A stretch of DNA of 52,941 bases from an uncultured Eubacteriales bacterium (GCA_900546515.1 URDG01000019.1:1-52941), one strand, 5' to 3'; shown: positions 22,509 to 31,200, counted from the first letter of the stretch. The notes: a model not told the origin generated them from the sequence alone. Translations and numbers: made by a program.

Positions 22509-24667
22509 ATTCCGAAAAGCTTCTCACTGCCATTACGGGCATAGATTCAAAATACATACAGGAGGCTCAGGCGAGACTGGGCTACTGCACGGAAAAGAAA
22601 AAGCGCGGCAGGCATAAAAAGCTATGGCGCACGCTGCTCATTGCCGCGGCAATCTCTGCGCTTTTCACAGCAGCCGCAGCCGCCGCCGGATGGTTCGGCC
22701 TGAGCGGATTGAAAATCGGCACGAACAGCGAGACGGGGCGCAGCGTCATCTCGCTTCAGGGAGTCGCCGGCTCACCGGAAGCCAGAGCCGTCGCAGAGCT
22801 GACCGAATACTGTGACGCACATCCGCGCAGCTACAAGACGAACGATCTGACGGAGGAGGAATCGCTGAAGCTGTGGGAGGAATACGGCGGCTACGCCGTA
22901 TATAACCGGGAGGGCTATCAGAAGGTAGATGAGTTGTGTGAAAAATACGGACTGCGGAAGCTCGGCAGGCTAGAATATCCGGAAGGGGAGCGGGCGTTCT
23001 GCGAAGCTGCGGGCATAGGGCGGCTCACGCGGGAGCACGGCGGCTGGCAGAGCCGCTATCTCTCGGGCTATATTTACGAGGAAGGCACCTTTGATATGCA
23101 GGGAGTGGTCGACACCGCAGAGCTCCCGTATTCAATAATGTACGATTTCCGCCGCGCCTCCAAGGGGACGCTCGGCTATCTCGTCGGACAGATCGAAGAC
23201 GTCAATATGTTCACCGAGTGGGATTATACAAGCTCTGACGGCGTGAAGCTGCACCTTGCAAATGCGGTGGGCAGCACCAGGAGCGAACGCGCGTCCTTTA
23301 TCCTGCTCGATTCGAGCACGGCCTTTTATGTCATGAGCTTTTCCCACAGCGGCTATGCCGATTATCTGGGCGACGGGATAATAGACGGCATAGGAGACGC
23401 ATCCGTTGAGTTTGATATCAGCAATGAAGAGCTTGAAAAGCTAGCCGACAGCTTCGACTGGGCGGCGCTCACAGATCCCGAACGCGGCATGGACAGTGAT
23501 TTTGAAAATATTGACGGCGGCAATGACGGCGCGGCGTCTCCGGCAGACATGATAACGCTCGACTCGGAGCCTGATTTCGGAGCTGTGACCGATGAGGATA
23601 TGTATTTTATCAAGATCGCCTATAAGGAGTCCATCGAACCTTATATATCAGGATTTGAGCTCATAGACTACAGCCTTATACGGAACAGCTACAGTACGGA
23701 AGGCTGGGTGCAGTTCAGCGGCACGCCGAAAGAAAGGCTTGATTGGGCATGCACCGCAGCCGGCGGCAAGATCATATACTGCCGCAGCCTGAATATGCTC
23801 TCCGACGATGAAGGCGGGTGGTCGATGGATGAAGCGTATGACGCTCTGCCGTATAAACCGTTCTCCGACTATGAAAATGCCGGCACGCAGGAAGAGCCTG
23901 ATTATGTCTATGCCGGCCGCGACTTGAGCGGTATTACGTCTGCACAGCTGTATGTGCGGCAGCTCGGCAGAAGCTATGAGCTGCCTGCCGAAAAGCTGCA
24001 CACGCTTGAACTCATGCTCCGCGACGACGGGACCGGCGGAACTTTTTCTGCATGCAAAAGCATGAACCCGCTCTGGCTCACTATGGCCGGCGGCCGCAGA
24101 ACCGTGATATATACAGCCGGTGACGGCAGCAACGCTTATACCGATGCCGATGGCGGCTGGAGGAGCTATTCCCTCGGCGTCAGTATTTTCGACCTCTTTG
24201 GCGTGCCGCTTGAGGCCGCCGGATACAGTGAGGCAAACGGCGTCGTGACTGCGCATAGCGACGGCCTGAGAGACGGCTCGTGGACGGAGTACGACTTTGC
24301 ACCGGGCGGCTTTGTGACAGAACGGCGCGTGTGCGAGGGCAGCGGCTTTGAGCCACGGCGGGTGAGGTATGAGCTTGATGCGGAAGGGCGGCTGCTTAAG
24401 GCGCTCTGCTGCGAGCCGGACGGCTCTCTCTCATATACGGCTGAGTATAAATATAATGAAGACGGAAAAATACTTGAAGAGTATATGGTGAACGACCGCT
24501 TCTGGACGCGCAAGGAGTATGTATATGACGATCAGGGACGTCTGACGCTCGAAAAGGCTTTCAGCGACGATCACCCCAACGGCAACGAGCGGGCGTATAA
24601 ATATTATGATTACGACAGCGAAGGCCGCTGCCGCGTGAGTTTCGGCTTTCAAAGAGACCAAAGCTGA
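22505..24667 (+). CDS. Very large membrane anti-sigma-like protein with YD-type repeats
   Basis: A 720-residue protein co-translated with the ECF sigma factor from a GTG start. A basic cytosolic segment of about 40 residues, the probable sigma-binding part, is followed by one membrane helix (LLIAAAISALFTAAAAAAGWFGL, about 45-67 in outline), so some 650 residues lie outside. The outer part is acidic. Its C-terminal ~110 residues contain RHS/YD-like repeats: RYELDAEGRLLKAL, EYKYNEDGKILEEY, EYVYDDQGRLTLEK and YYDYDSEGRCRV. Ordinary anti-sigma factors of this arrangement are 200-450 residues. The ectodomain could be a sensor that binds a ligand or wall component. Position and topology support the anti-sigma role; sequence identity does not prove it. 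Confidence 0.6.
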   Translation: MNSEKLLTAITGIDSKYIQEAQARLGYCTEKKKRGRHKKLWRTLLIAAAISALFTAAAAAAGWFGLSGLKIGTNSETGRSVISLQGVAGSPEARAVAELTEYCDAHPRSYKTNDLTEEESLKLWEEYGGYAVYNREGYQKVDELCEKYGLRKLGRLEYPEGERAFCEAAGIGRLTREHGGWQSRYLSGYIYEEGTFDMQGVVDTAELPYSIMYDFRRASKGTLGYLVGQIEDVNMFTEWDYTSSDGVKLHLANAVGSTRSERASFILLDSSTAFYVMSFSHSGYADYLGDGIIDGIGDASVEFDISNEELEKLADSFDWAALTDPERGMDSDFENIDGGNDGAASPADMITLDSEPDFGAVTDEDMYFIKIAYKESIEPYISGFELIDYSLIRNSYSTEGWVQFSGTPKERLDWACTAAGGKIIYCRSLNMLSDDEGGWSMDEAYDALPYKPFSDYENAGTQEEPDYVYAGRDLSGITSAQLYVRQLGRSYELPAEKLHTLELMLRDDGTGGTFSACKSMNPLWLTMAGGRRTVIYTAGDGSNAYTDADGGWRSYSLGVSIFDLFGVPLEAAGYSEANGVVTAHSDGLRDGSWTEYDFAPGGFVTERRVCEGSGFEPRRVRYELDAEGRLLKALCCEPDGSLSYTAEYKYNEDGKILEEYMVNDRFWTRKEYVYDDQGRLTLEKAFSDDHPNGNERAYKYYDYDSEGRCRVSFGFQRDQS

Positions 24668-24694
24668 TTGACGGATAATTCAGACGGTCAGAAT

Positions 24695-24740
24695 GGTTTT
24701 CAGGCGCGCCGCAAAATGCGGCGCGCCTGAAAACCTGAAA
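24695..24740. terminator. Bidirectional terminator, 19-bp perfect stem
   Basis: 24695-24713 pairs perfectly with 24717-24735 around an AAA loop, with T-runs or A-runs on both flanks inside the stem. It separates the anti-sigma gene from the converging GT8 gene. Confidence 0.8.
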
Positions 24741-24763
24741 AGACGAAAGTATTCGGAAAACTA

Positions 24764-25579
24764 TCACAGTCTGCGCACGGTCAGGTTCATATAGTGGAGA
24801 TACAGCATCCCGAAAGGATTTTTATAATCCTCGTGCCATGGCTTGTTCTTCCCACAGAAATGAAGCACGGCGGTGTTATTCATTACCCAGCTGAGATCAT
24901 GCCTGCCGGTACTGCGGAGCAGGTACTTGGAATAGTTTCTCACGTCATAGTTCCATACCACGTCGTCAACGGGTATGGTCCGGTCGCCGTAAAGGATGTT
25001 GAATACATCCTGATCGGGCAGGATAAGTTCTCTCTCGTGCTCGCTGACGCAGCGGAAAACATCCTCAGATGTCACGACCTCCCGTGCGGCGTCCAGATCG
25101 ATAAGCATGACGCCGGAGTTGAAATATTCGTGTTCGGTGTCCAAACGCACCTGATTGATCTCGTTGGCCATTTCGGTCAGCCCGGTGTGCGCGGCAGCCG
25201 CGAAGATATTTCCGTGCAGATCGAGTTCCCATAAGGGACGCAGCGGGTTGATAATAAGTATATCCGGGTCCAGATACAGTACCCGGTGAAGCTCCTGCGG
25301 CAGGATCAGCGGGGACAGCAGCCTGTAGTACATCTCCTTCGGGTAACGCCGACTGACCGGGGCGTTTTCAAAGAGAGCGGCGTCGACACGGATGGGCTTC
25401 AGCTCTGCGCCGAAGCCTGAGCAAAAGGCGTTGAGTTCGTTCAGCTTTTCATCCGGGATAGCGCTGTGAAGCAGATATACCGTCACGTCCCGTTCTTCCG
25501 GATTGCTGGCAAAAAAAGAATACAGCATGACCCTGCATGGCGGCAGATAATTTTCATCCAGAGTAAGCAGTAAATTCAT
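24764..25579 (-). CDS. Glycosyltransferase family 8 protein
   Basis: A 271-residue GT-A fold enzyme of family GT8, which transfers galactose or glucose from UDP-sugars, typically to surface glycans. It starts MNLLLTLDENYLPPCRVMLYSF as is usual for the family. It has the metal-binding DxD in YLDPDILI, the YFNSGVMLIDL block, LPDQDVFN and the C-terminal HFCGKNKPW. No membrane segment is present. AGGAGG lies 10 bases before the start. It is monocistronic, and the acceptor is unknown. Confidence 0.9.
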   Translation of the reverse strand: MNLLLTLDENYLPPCRVMLYSFFASNPEERDVTVYLLHSAIPDEKLNELNAFCSGFGAELKPIRVDAALFENAPVSRRYPKEMYYRLLSPLILPQELHRVLYLDPDILIINPLRPLWELDLHGNIFAAAAHTGLTEMANEINQVRLDTEHEYFNSGVMLIDLDAAREVVTSEDVFRCVSEHERELILPDQDVFNILYGDRTIPVDDVVWNYDVRNYSKYLLRSTGRHDLSWVMNNTAVLHFCGKNKPWHEDYKNPFGMLYLHYMNLTVRRL

Positions 25580-25646
25580 TTTCGTCTTGACCTCCTATAT
25601 TTCAGTCCTTACGGGGCAACGCAGTTACGGCCATTATCGTAAATGT

Positions 25647-25675
25647 AATATATTCCGAAACCGGGTGACAGTCAA
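25647..25675 (-). promoter_or_regulatory. Promoter of the GT8 gene
   Basis: On the minus strand TTGACT (25670-25675), a 17-base spacer and TATATT (25647-25652), 68 bases before the start codon. Confidence 0.6.
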
Positions 25676-25745
25676 TGCCGCGGGCTGAAAAGCAGCAAAC
25701 TTTTACAGTGCGTTCAAAAAGCTCCTGCACAGCCTTCGACGCGCA

Positions 25746-25783
25746 CCGGCCGCCTGATCTATATAAAAAAATCAGGCGGCCGG
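25746..25783. other. GC-rich hairpin between cupin and GT8 genes
   Basis: A perfect 13-bp stem (25746-25758 with 25771-25783) encloses an AT-only loop of 12. It has no T-run outside the stem. It lies after the cupin gene and may stop or protect that transcript. Confidence 0.5.
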
Positions 25784-25814
25784 CGTCCATTTCGTGTTCT
25801 TTTTGCTCTCGTGT

Positions 25815-26245
25815 TCAGAGCTTTGCGTATTCCTCGTCCGATACCGGCTCGCACCACTCGTTGCGGCAGTCCTCGCCGGGAACTTCGACTGCAATATGAC
25901 TGAACCAGCTGTCCTTCTTTGCACCGTGCCAGTGCTTGACGTTTGCGGGGATCATAATAACGCTGCCCTCGTGCAGGCTGACGGCTGCCTTTCCCTCTTC
26001 CTGATACCAGCCCTCACCGGCAGTGCACAGCAGAAGCTGCCCACCGCCTTTGGAGGCGTGGTGGATGTGCCAGTTGTTGCGGCAGCCCGGCTCAAAGGTC
26101 ACGTTGGCGGCAAACAGGCCGCCATTGGGATCGGTGAGCGGATTAAGAAAGGAATCGCCGAAAAAAACTTGGCGTATGCCGTGTTGGGCGTGCCTGTCCC
26201 AAACATGTTTGCCTGTTCAAATGCATTTTTGTTTTCGTATTTCAT
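25815..26245 (-). pseudogene. Cupin-domain protein, frameshifted in a T7 run
   Basis: Two overlapping minus frames together make one ~143-residue cupin. The first runs from ATG 26245 (MKYENKNAFEQANMFGTG) to a shift in the seven-T run at 26161-26167. The second frame reads GDSFLNPLTDPNGGLFAANV, then the metal-binding cupin motifs WHIHHASKGGGQLLLCTAGEGWYQEEG and VKHWHGAKKDSWFSHI to the stop at 25815. One additional T would restore a single reading frame. The first frame has AGGAGA before its start. Such small cupins bind a metal through His residues and are often redox-linked. Either a sequencing/assembly error, a real mutation, or slippage at the homopolymer explains it. It is driven by the MerR-type promoter at 26395-26425. 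Confidence 0.8.
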
Positions 26246-26346
26246 TGTAAAGTCTCCTCGCATATGTTGCTGTACAGCACAGCCGGGAAGCGCCGCGCAC
26301 AGAAGCAAATACCCTCCGTTATTCAGGAGCGGCCCGGCACCGGGTG

Positions 26347-26375
26347 TTGACATATCCGGCTTCCGGTTGTATGAT
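26347..26375 (+). promoter_or_regulatory. Promoter of the MerR gene
   Basis: TTGACA (26347-26352), 17 bases, TATGAT (26370-26375). It fires into the MerR operator on the way to the MerR gene. Confidence 0.65.
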
Positions 26376-26394
26376 GTACTTAAAGTTTGAGTAT

Positions 26395-26425
26395 ATTATA
26401 AAACTTAAAGTGCACTTCAAGTCAA
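26395..26425 (-). promoter_or_regulatory. MerR-type promoter with 19-bp spacer and dyad
   Basis: On the minus strand TTGACT (26420-26425) and TATAAT (26395-26400) are separated by 19 bases rather than 17. The spacer and -35 edge hold a near-perfect palindrome, ACTTAAAGTGCACTTCAAGT (26403-26422). This over-long spacer with a central dyad is the hallmark of promoters untwisted by MerR activators. It points toward the cupin gene. Confidence 0.85.
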
Positions 26426-26456
26426 TAGATTTTCAAAATATTTCGGAGGATTTCTC

Positions 26457-26906
26457 ATGGTCTATACGGTTGGGGAGATGGCGAAGATGCTGGGTGTTTC
26501 GGCATCCACGCTGCGTTATTATGATAAAGAGGGGCTGCTCCCGTTTGTGGAGCGCTCCTTCGGCGGCATCCGAATGTTCCGCGATTCGGATATTGAATGG
26601 CTGCAGGTCATCGGCTGCATGAAGAAGGCCGGTATGTCCATCAAGGACATTAAGCAGTATATCGAAATGGCGCTGCAGGGCGACGAGACCATCGGGCTGC
26701 GCCTTGATATGTTCCGCCGCCAGCGGGAGGCGCTGAAAGCGCAGATGGAAGAGCTGCGGCACGCCATGGAAATGGTGGAGTATAAATGCTGGTACTATGA
26801 AACGGCGAAGGCCGCGGGTACGACTGATGCGCCTCAGAATATGGCGCTCTCCGATGTGCCGGAGCGTTTCCGGGAGATACGTCAGGAGCTGAGGAAAGCG
26901 CCGTGA
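26457..26906 (+). CDS. MerR-family transcriptional activator
   Basis: A 149-residue MerR regulator. The winged helix is MVYTVGEMAKMLGVSASTLRYYDKEGLLPF with the arm RSFGGIRMFRDSDIEWLQVIGCMKKAGMSIKDIKQYIE, followed by a long dimerisation helix (residues about 80-120). No cysteine pattern for metal binding is evident, so the signal is likely organic or redox, as in the NmlR/AdhR/YhdM branch. GGAGG precedes the start by 8 bases. It is divergent from the cupin gene across a classical MerR operator, and is followed on its own strand by the UvrA-like, aldo/keto reductase and flavodoxin genes, which it may also control. Confidence 0.9.
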   Translation: MVYTVGEMAKMLGVSASTLRYYDKEGLLPFVERSFGGIRMFRDSDIEWLQVIGCMKKAGMSIKDIKQYIEMALQGDETIGLRLDMFRRQREALKAQMEELRHAMEMVEYKCWYYETAKAAGTTDAPQNMALSDVPERFREIRQELRKAP

Positions 26907-26966
26907 TCCTGTAATTCCCGCAAAAATGTGCGCGCGGCTCATAAAGTAATATCTGGAGTAAAAAGC

Positions 26967-29444
26967 ATGATAGACAAAATGCTCATTCGAGGGGCAAAAG
27001 TCCATAACCTGAAAAATATTGACGTAGATATCCCGCTTGGGAAAATCGTCGGCATTGCCGGTGTGTCCGGCTCCGGCAAATCCTCGCTGGCGCTGGGCGT
27101 GCTGTATGCCGAGGGGTCCCGCCGCTATCTGGAGGCGCTTTCGACCTATACCCGCCGCCGCATGACGCAGGCGTCAAAGGCCAGCGTTGACGAGGTGCTG
27201 CATGTACCGGCCGCACTGGCGCTGCACCAGCGTCCCGGCGTGCCGGGCATCCGCAGTACCTTCGGCACCGGAACAGAGCTGCTGAACAGTCTGCGGCTCA
27301 TGTACTCCCGCCTTGCCAGCCACCGCTGCCCGAACGGGCATTATCTCAAGCCGTCGCTGCTGGTGGCCGCCGGGAAAGAGCTTGTTTGTCCGGAGTGCGG
27401 GGCGCACTTTTATGCGCCGTCCGCCGAGGAGCTTGCGTTCAACTCGCAGGGGGCGTGTCAGCGCTGCGGCGGCACGGGCAGCGTCCGCACGGTGGACATG
27501 GAGTCGCTTGTGCCGGATGAATCACTTACGATCGACGGCGGCGCCGTAGCCCCGTGGAACAGCCTTATGTGGTCGCTGATGACAGACGTCTGCCGTGAAA
27601 TGGGCGTGCGCACGGATGTGCCGTTCCGTGAGCTGACAGAGCGGGAAAAGGACATCGTCTTTCATGGCCCCGCAGAAAAAAAGCATATCTTTTACCATGC
27701 TAAGAATTCAAATCAGGCTGGTGAGCTTGATTTTACATACTATAATGCCGTTTATACCGTGGAAAATGCGCTTGCAAAGGTCAAGGATGAAAAGGGCATG
27801 AAGCGGGTGGAGAAGTTCCTGAAAGAGGACGTCTGCCCGGAATGCCGCGGTACGCGGCTGTCCGAGGCCGCACGCGCACCGAAGCTGAACGGCATTTCGC
27901 TGGATGAGGCCTGCACCATGACGCTCTCCGAGCTCACCCGCTGGGTGCAGAGCGTGCCGGAAAGCATGACTGATGAAATGCGCCCCATGGCGGAGAGCAT
28001 CTGCGAGGCGTTTGAAAGCACCGCGAAACGGCTTCTGGATCTGGGGCTGGGCTACCTGACGCTCGATCGTTCGGCAGCCACGCTCTCGACAGGGGAGCGT
28101 CAGCGGATGCAGCTTGCCCGCGCCGTCCGCAACCGCACGACAGGAGTTCTGTATGTGCTGGATGAGCCGTCCATAGGGCTGCATCCGTCAAATATAGTGG
28201 GGCTCACAGGCGTTATGCATGATCTTGTGGCAGATGGCAACTCCGTTATTCTCGTGGATCACGACACGCAGATATTAAAGGAAGCGGACTGGATCGTGGA
28301 AATGGGGCCGGAAGCCGGTACAAAGGGCGGCCGCGTTATCGCACAGGGTACGGTGAGCGCTATTAAGTCGAATCCTGCGTCTCAGATCGCCCCTTTCCTG
28401 AGCGGAAAGGCCGAAACGAAGCTGCGCCGGTGCGCGGCAGCGGAAGAACTGTTCGCGGACGGGGCCATTCATCTTTCCACGTCTCAGATACACACCGTGA
28501 AGCCTCTGAAGGCAGATATTCCGAAAGGGAGGCTCACCGTCGTCACCGGCGTGTCCGGCTCGGGAAAGACGACGATGGTATTGGAGAGCCTCGTCCCCGC
28601 ATTGGAGGCTAAGACTGGCGGCCGCGCGATGCCCGGGCATATCCGCGCCATTGACGCAGACGGCATACAGCATGTAAAGCTCATTGACGCCACGCCCATC
28701 GGGATCAATGTCCGCTCCACGGTGGCGACCTACGCCGGAATTCACGACGAGCTGCGGAAGCTCTTCGCCCGCTCGGCGGACGCTAAGGAACGCGGGTATA
28801 AGGCCAGCGATTTTTCATACAATACCGGGTCGCTGCGCTGTCCCGGCTGCGACGGCACAGGCGTCGTCAGCCTTGACGTGCAGTTCCTGCCGGATGTGAA
28901 CATCCCCTGCCCGGACTGCCGCGGCTCCCGCTATTCAAAGGCGGCCTGCGGCGTGAAGCTTGTCAATAAGGACGGGCTTTCCGCCTCATTGCCGGAGCTC
29001 ATGGACATGGACATAAATTCCGCGTTTGACTTCTGCCGGGATATGAGATCCGTCAGCCAGAAGCTGAACGTTCTCCGACAGCTCGGTCTGGGCTATCTAA
29101 CGCTCGGTGAGGAGACGCCGAGCCTGTCCGGCGGCGAGGCGCAGCGGCTGAAGCTTGCAAGCGAGATCGGACGGATGCAGACGGACTCCGTGTTCGTCTT
29201 TGACGAGCCGTCCATCGGCCTGCATCCGCTGGACGTGCAGGTGCTGCTCGGCGTCTTTCAGGCACTTCTGGATAACGGAGCGACGGTCGTCGTCATCGAA
29301 CATGACCTCGATGTGATCCGCAACGCCGATTATATAATCGACATGGGGCCCGGAGGCGGCGACGCAGGCGGCCGGATCGTGGCGTGCGGAACTCCGCAGG
29401 AGATACGGGATAACAAGGCCAGTATTACCGGCAGGTACCTGTGA
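26967..29444 (+). CDS. UvrA-like ABC ATPase (UvrA2 type)
   Basis: An 825-residue soluble tandem ABC ATPase of the UvrA family, shorter than UvrA (~940). Both Walker A loops are intact (GVSGSGKSS near residue 32, GVSGSGKTT near 530). The zinc modules are present: CPECGAHFYAPS...CQRCGGTG, CPECRGTR and CPGCDGTG...CPDCRGSR. The first signature is LSTGERQRMQLA rather than LSGGE; the second is LSGGEAQRLKLA. Both Walker B segments read DEPSIGLHP. The missing length is in the UvrB-binding/insertion part. UvrA2-type proteins are associated with tolerance to DNA-binding compounds rather than core repair. The ATG at 26967 was chosen because of GGAG nine bases upstream. It lies 60 bases after merR. Confidence 0.85.
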   Translation: MIDKMLIRGAKVHNLKNIDVDIPLGKIVGIAGVSGSGKSSLALGVLYAEGSRRYLEALSTYTRRRMTQASKASVDEVLHVPAALALHQRPGVPGIRSTFGTGTELLNSLRLMYSRLASHRCPNGHYLKPSLLVAAGKELVCPECGAHFYAPSAEELAFNSQGACQRCGGTGSVRTVDMESLVPDESLTIDGGAVAPWNSLMWSLMTDVCREMGVRTDVPFRELTEREKDIVFHGPAEKKHIFYHAKNSNQAGELDFTYYNAVYTVENALAKVKDEKGMKRVEKFLKEDVCPECRGTRLSEAARAPKLNGISLDEACTMTLSELTRWVQSVPESMTDEMRPMAESICEAFESTAKRLLDLGLGYLTLDRSAATLSTGERQRMQLARAVRNRTTGVLYVLDEPSIGLHPSNIVGLTGVMHDLVADGNSVILVDHDTQILKEADWIVEMGPEAGTKGGRVIAQGTVSAIKSNPASQIAPFLSGKAETKLRRCAAAEELFADGAIHLSTSQIHTVKPLKADIPKGRLTVVTGVSGSGKTTMVLESLVPALEAKTGGRAMPGHIRAIDADGIQHVKLIDATPIGINVRSTVATYAGIHDELRKLFARSADAKERGYKASDFSYNTGSLRCPGCDGTGVVSLDVQFLPDVNIPCPDCRGSRYSKAACGVKLVNKDGLSASLPELMDMDINSAFDFCRDMRSVSQKLNVLRQLGLGYLTLGEETPSLSGGEAQRLKLASEIGRMQTDSVFVFDEPSIGLHPLDVQVLLGVFQALLDNGATVVVIEHDLDVIRNADYIIDMGPGGGDAGGRIVACGTPQEIRDNKASITGRYL

Positions 29445-29495
29445 CGGAAGCGGCAAAAATTAATTGGCTCATTAAAATGGAAAAGGAGATATGAC

Positions 29496-30620
29496 ATGGA
29501 GAACATCAAAAGGAACTTCGGCTTTGGATGCATGCGTCTGCCGATGAAGGACGGCGAGGTCGATACTGTGGAGATGAACCGGATGGTGGATGCATTTCTT
29601 AAAGCTGGCTTCAATTACTTCGATACCGCCCACGGCTATCTTCAGGGTAAGAGCGAAACGGCGCTGAAAGCCTGTCTTACCAGCCGCTATCCCCGCAGCA
29701 GCTATATTCTGACGGACAAGCTGACGGCGGATTATTTCCACACGGAGGAGGACATTCGCCCGCTTTTTGAAAGTCAGCTTGCCGCCTGCGGCGTAGATTA
29801 TTTTGATTTTTATCTGATGCATGCGCAGGGGACGGGCAACTATCCGCATTTCAGAAAATGCTGTGCATATGAGACGGCCTTTGCCCTGAAAGCCGAAGGC
29901 AAGGTGCGCCATGTGGGCATTTCCTTCCATGACCGCGCAGAGGTGCTTGAACAGATACTGTCTGATTACCCGGAGATCGAGGCGGTGCAGATCCAGTTCA
30001 ACTATGTGGATTATAACGATCCTGCCGTGCAGAGCCGTAAGTGCTATGAGGTCTGTGTAAAGCACAATAAGCCCGTCATCGTTATGGAGCCGGTGAAGGG
30101 CGGCAACCTTGTGAATCTGCCTGAGGATGCAAAGGCGGTTCTTGATGAGCTTCACGGCGGCAGCCTCGCAAGCTATGCGCTGCGCTTTGCAGCCGGCTTC
30201 CCTGGCATGATGATGGTGCTCTCCGGCATGAGCAATATGGAGCAGATGCAGGACAATATCTCTTTCATGGCGGACTTCAAGCCGCTGAATGAGGCGGAGC
30301 TTGCGGCGGTGGAGAAGGTGCAGGAGATATTTAAAAGCAAACATCTCATACCCTGCACGTCCTGCCGCTACTGCACGGACGGCTGCCCCAAGCACATCTC
30401 CATACCGGATCTCTTTGCCGTTATGAACTCAAAGCGGATATATAACGATTGGAATGCGGACTATTATTACAGCTATGTCCACACCGAACCCGGCCGCAGG
30501 GCTTCCGACTGCCTGAAATGCGGCAAGTGCGAGCGGGTATGCCCGCAGCATCTGCCGATACGCAGGCTGTTGGAGGATGTGGCGAAGCAATTTGAAAAAG
30601 AAGAGGAGAACGAAGAATGA
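29496..30620 (+). CDS. Aldo/keto reductase with C-terminal 4Fe-4S domain
   Basis: A 374-residue fusion of an aldo/keto reductase barrel and a two-cluster ferredoxin-like tail. FDTAHGYLQGKSE carries the catalytic Asp and Tyr, ILTDKL the Lys, and FYLMHAQ the His. Two cysteine sets, CTSCRYCTDGCP and CLKCGKCERVCP, lie at about residues 288-299 and 331-342. It has the same architecture as the enzyme at 2583-3614 but a clearly different sequence. AAGGAG precedes the start by about 7 bases. Its stop overlaps the start of the damaged flavodoxin gene (ATGA), so the two were made together and a flavodoxin was probably an electron partner. Confidence 0.9.
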   Translation: MENIKRNFGFGCMRLPMKDGEVDTVEMNRMVDAFLKAGFNYFDTAHGYLQGKSETALKACLTSRYPRSSYILTDKLTADYFHTEEDIRPLFESQLAACGVDYFDFYLMHAQGTGNYPHFRKCCAYETAFALKAEGKVRHVGISFHDRAEVLEQILSDYPEIEAVQIQFNYVDYNDPAVQSRKCYEVCVKHNKPVIVMEPVKGGNLVNLPEDAKAVLDELHGGSLASYALRFAAGFPGMMMVLSGMSNMEQMQDNISFMADFKPLNEAELAAVEKVQEIFKSKHLIPCTSCRYCTDGCPKHISIPDLFAVMNSKRIYNDWNADYYYSYVHTEPGRRASDCLKCGKCERVCPQHLPIRRLLEDVAKQFEKEEENEE

Positions 30621-31082
30621 AAAAACTGCTGATAGTTTACTATTCATGGGCGAACGGAAATACTGAGCGTATTGCAAAGAAGCTCCAGAGCGTCGCCGGG
30701 GGCGACCTGCTGAAAATCGACACCGCAGTGCCAGGGACAGCGGGAAGTCGAGCGCGGCTTTGAGCCGGAGCTGAAGCCGCTGAACGTGAGCATTGCCGGT
30801 TATGATATTATTGCCGTCGGTACGCCGACGTGGTGGTACACGATGGCGCCCGCCGTGAAATCATTCCTGCATGGGCAGAGCTTTGCCGGGAAGACGGTAG
30901 TTCCGTTTATGACGAACGGCGGCTGGCCCGGACATGTCATCAAGGACATGAAGAACAGCTGTCCCGGCGCGGAATTTGCCTGTGAAATGCAGGTGCAGTT
31001 CGACTCTGACGGCGGCGACCGTCTTGAAACGCCGGAGAGCAATATCGACGCATGGGCTCAAAGCGTGAAAGCGCTGCTGTGA
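30617..31082 (+). pseudogene. Flavodoxin, broken by an internal deletion
   Basis: The frame starts at the ATG of an ATGA overlap and reads MKKLLIVYYSWANGNTERIA, the FMN-phosphate loop of a short-chain flavodoxin. After IDTAVP (30733) the frame is lost and meets TGA at 30761. In the next frame the protein continues as QGQREVERGFEPELKPLNVS, IAGYDIIAVGTPTWWYTMAP, and so on to the stop at 31082. Related flavodoxins have about ten more residues (a PYxxDYxxxxE segment) exactly at the break, so a short out-of-frame deletion is the simplest explanation. Everything downstream, including the isoalloxazine-binding TPTWWYTM loop, is intact, so the loss is recent or an assembly error. Confidence 0.82.
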
Positions 31083-31123
31083 CATTTGATAAACGGTATT
31101 TTGATTGGTTTTCGTGCATAAAG

Positions 31124-31158
31124 AAGTCCGCCGTGATTTATCGAATTATGGCGGACTT
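31124..31158. repeat. Hairpin repeat copy 1
   Basis: AAGTCCGCC...GGCGGACTT forms a stem of nine pairs. The same element, stem and loop alike, recurs on the other strand at 32956-32992. Confidence 0.6.
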
Positions 31159-31200
31159 GCGAAAAATGACGGTGTGATTTTTCACACCGTCATTTTTCGC
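31159..31200. terminator. Terminator of the UvrA2-reductase-flavodoxin operon
   Basis: A perfect 19-bp stem (31159-31177 with 31182-31200) around a TTTT loop; the lower stem contains the T-run. On the minus strand it also encloses the stop of the ferredoxin remnant. Confidence 0.75.

Noticed and set aside
26099..26353. Separate small protein starting at 26353
   Set aside because: The real start is ATG 26245 with a ribosome site; the frame is the first half of the frameshifted cupin.
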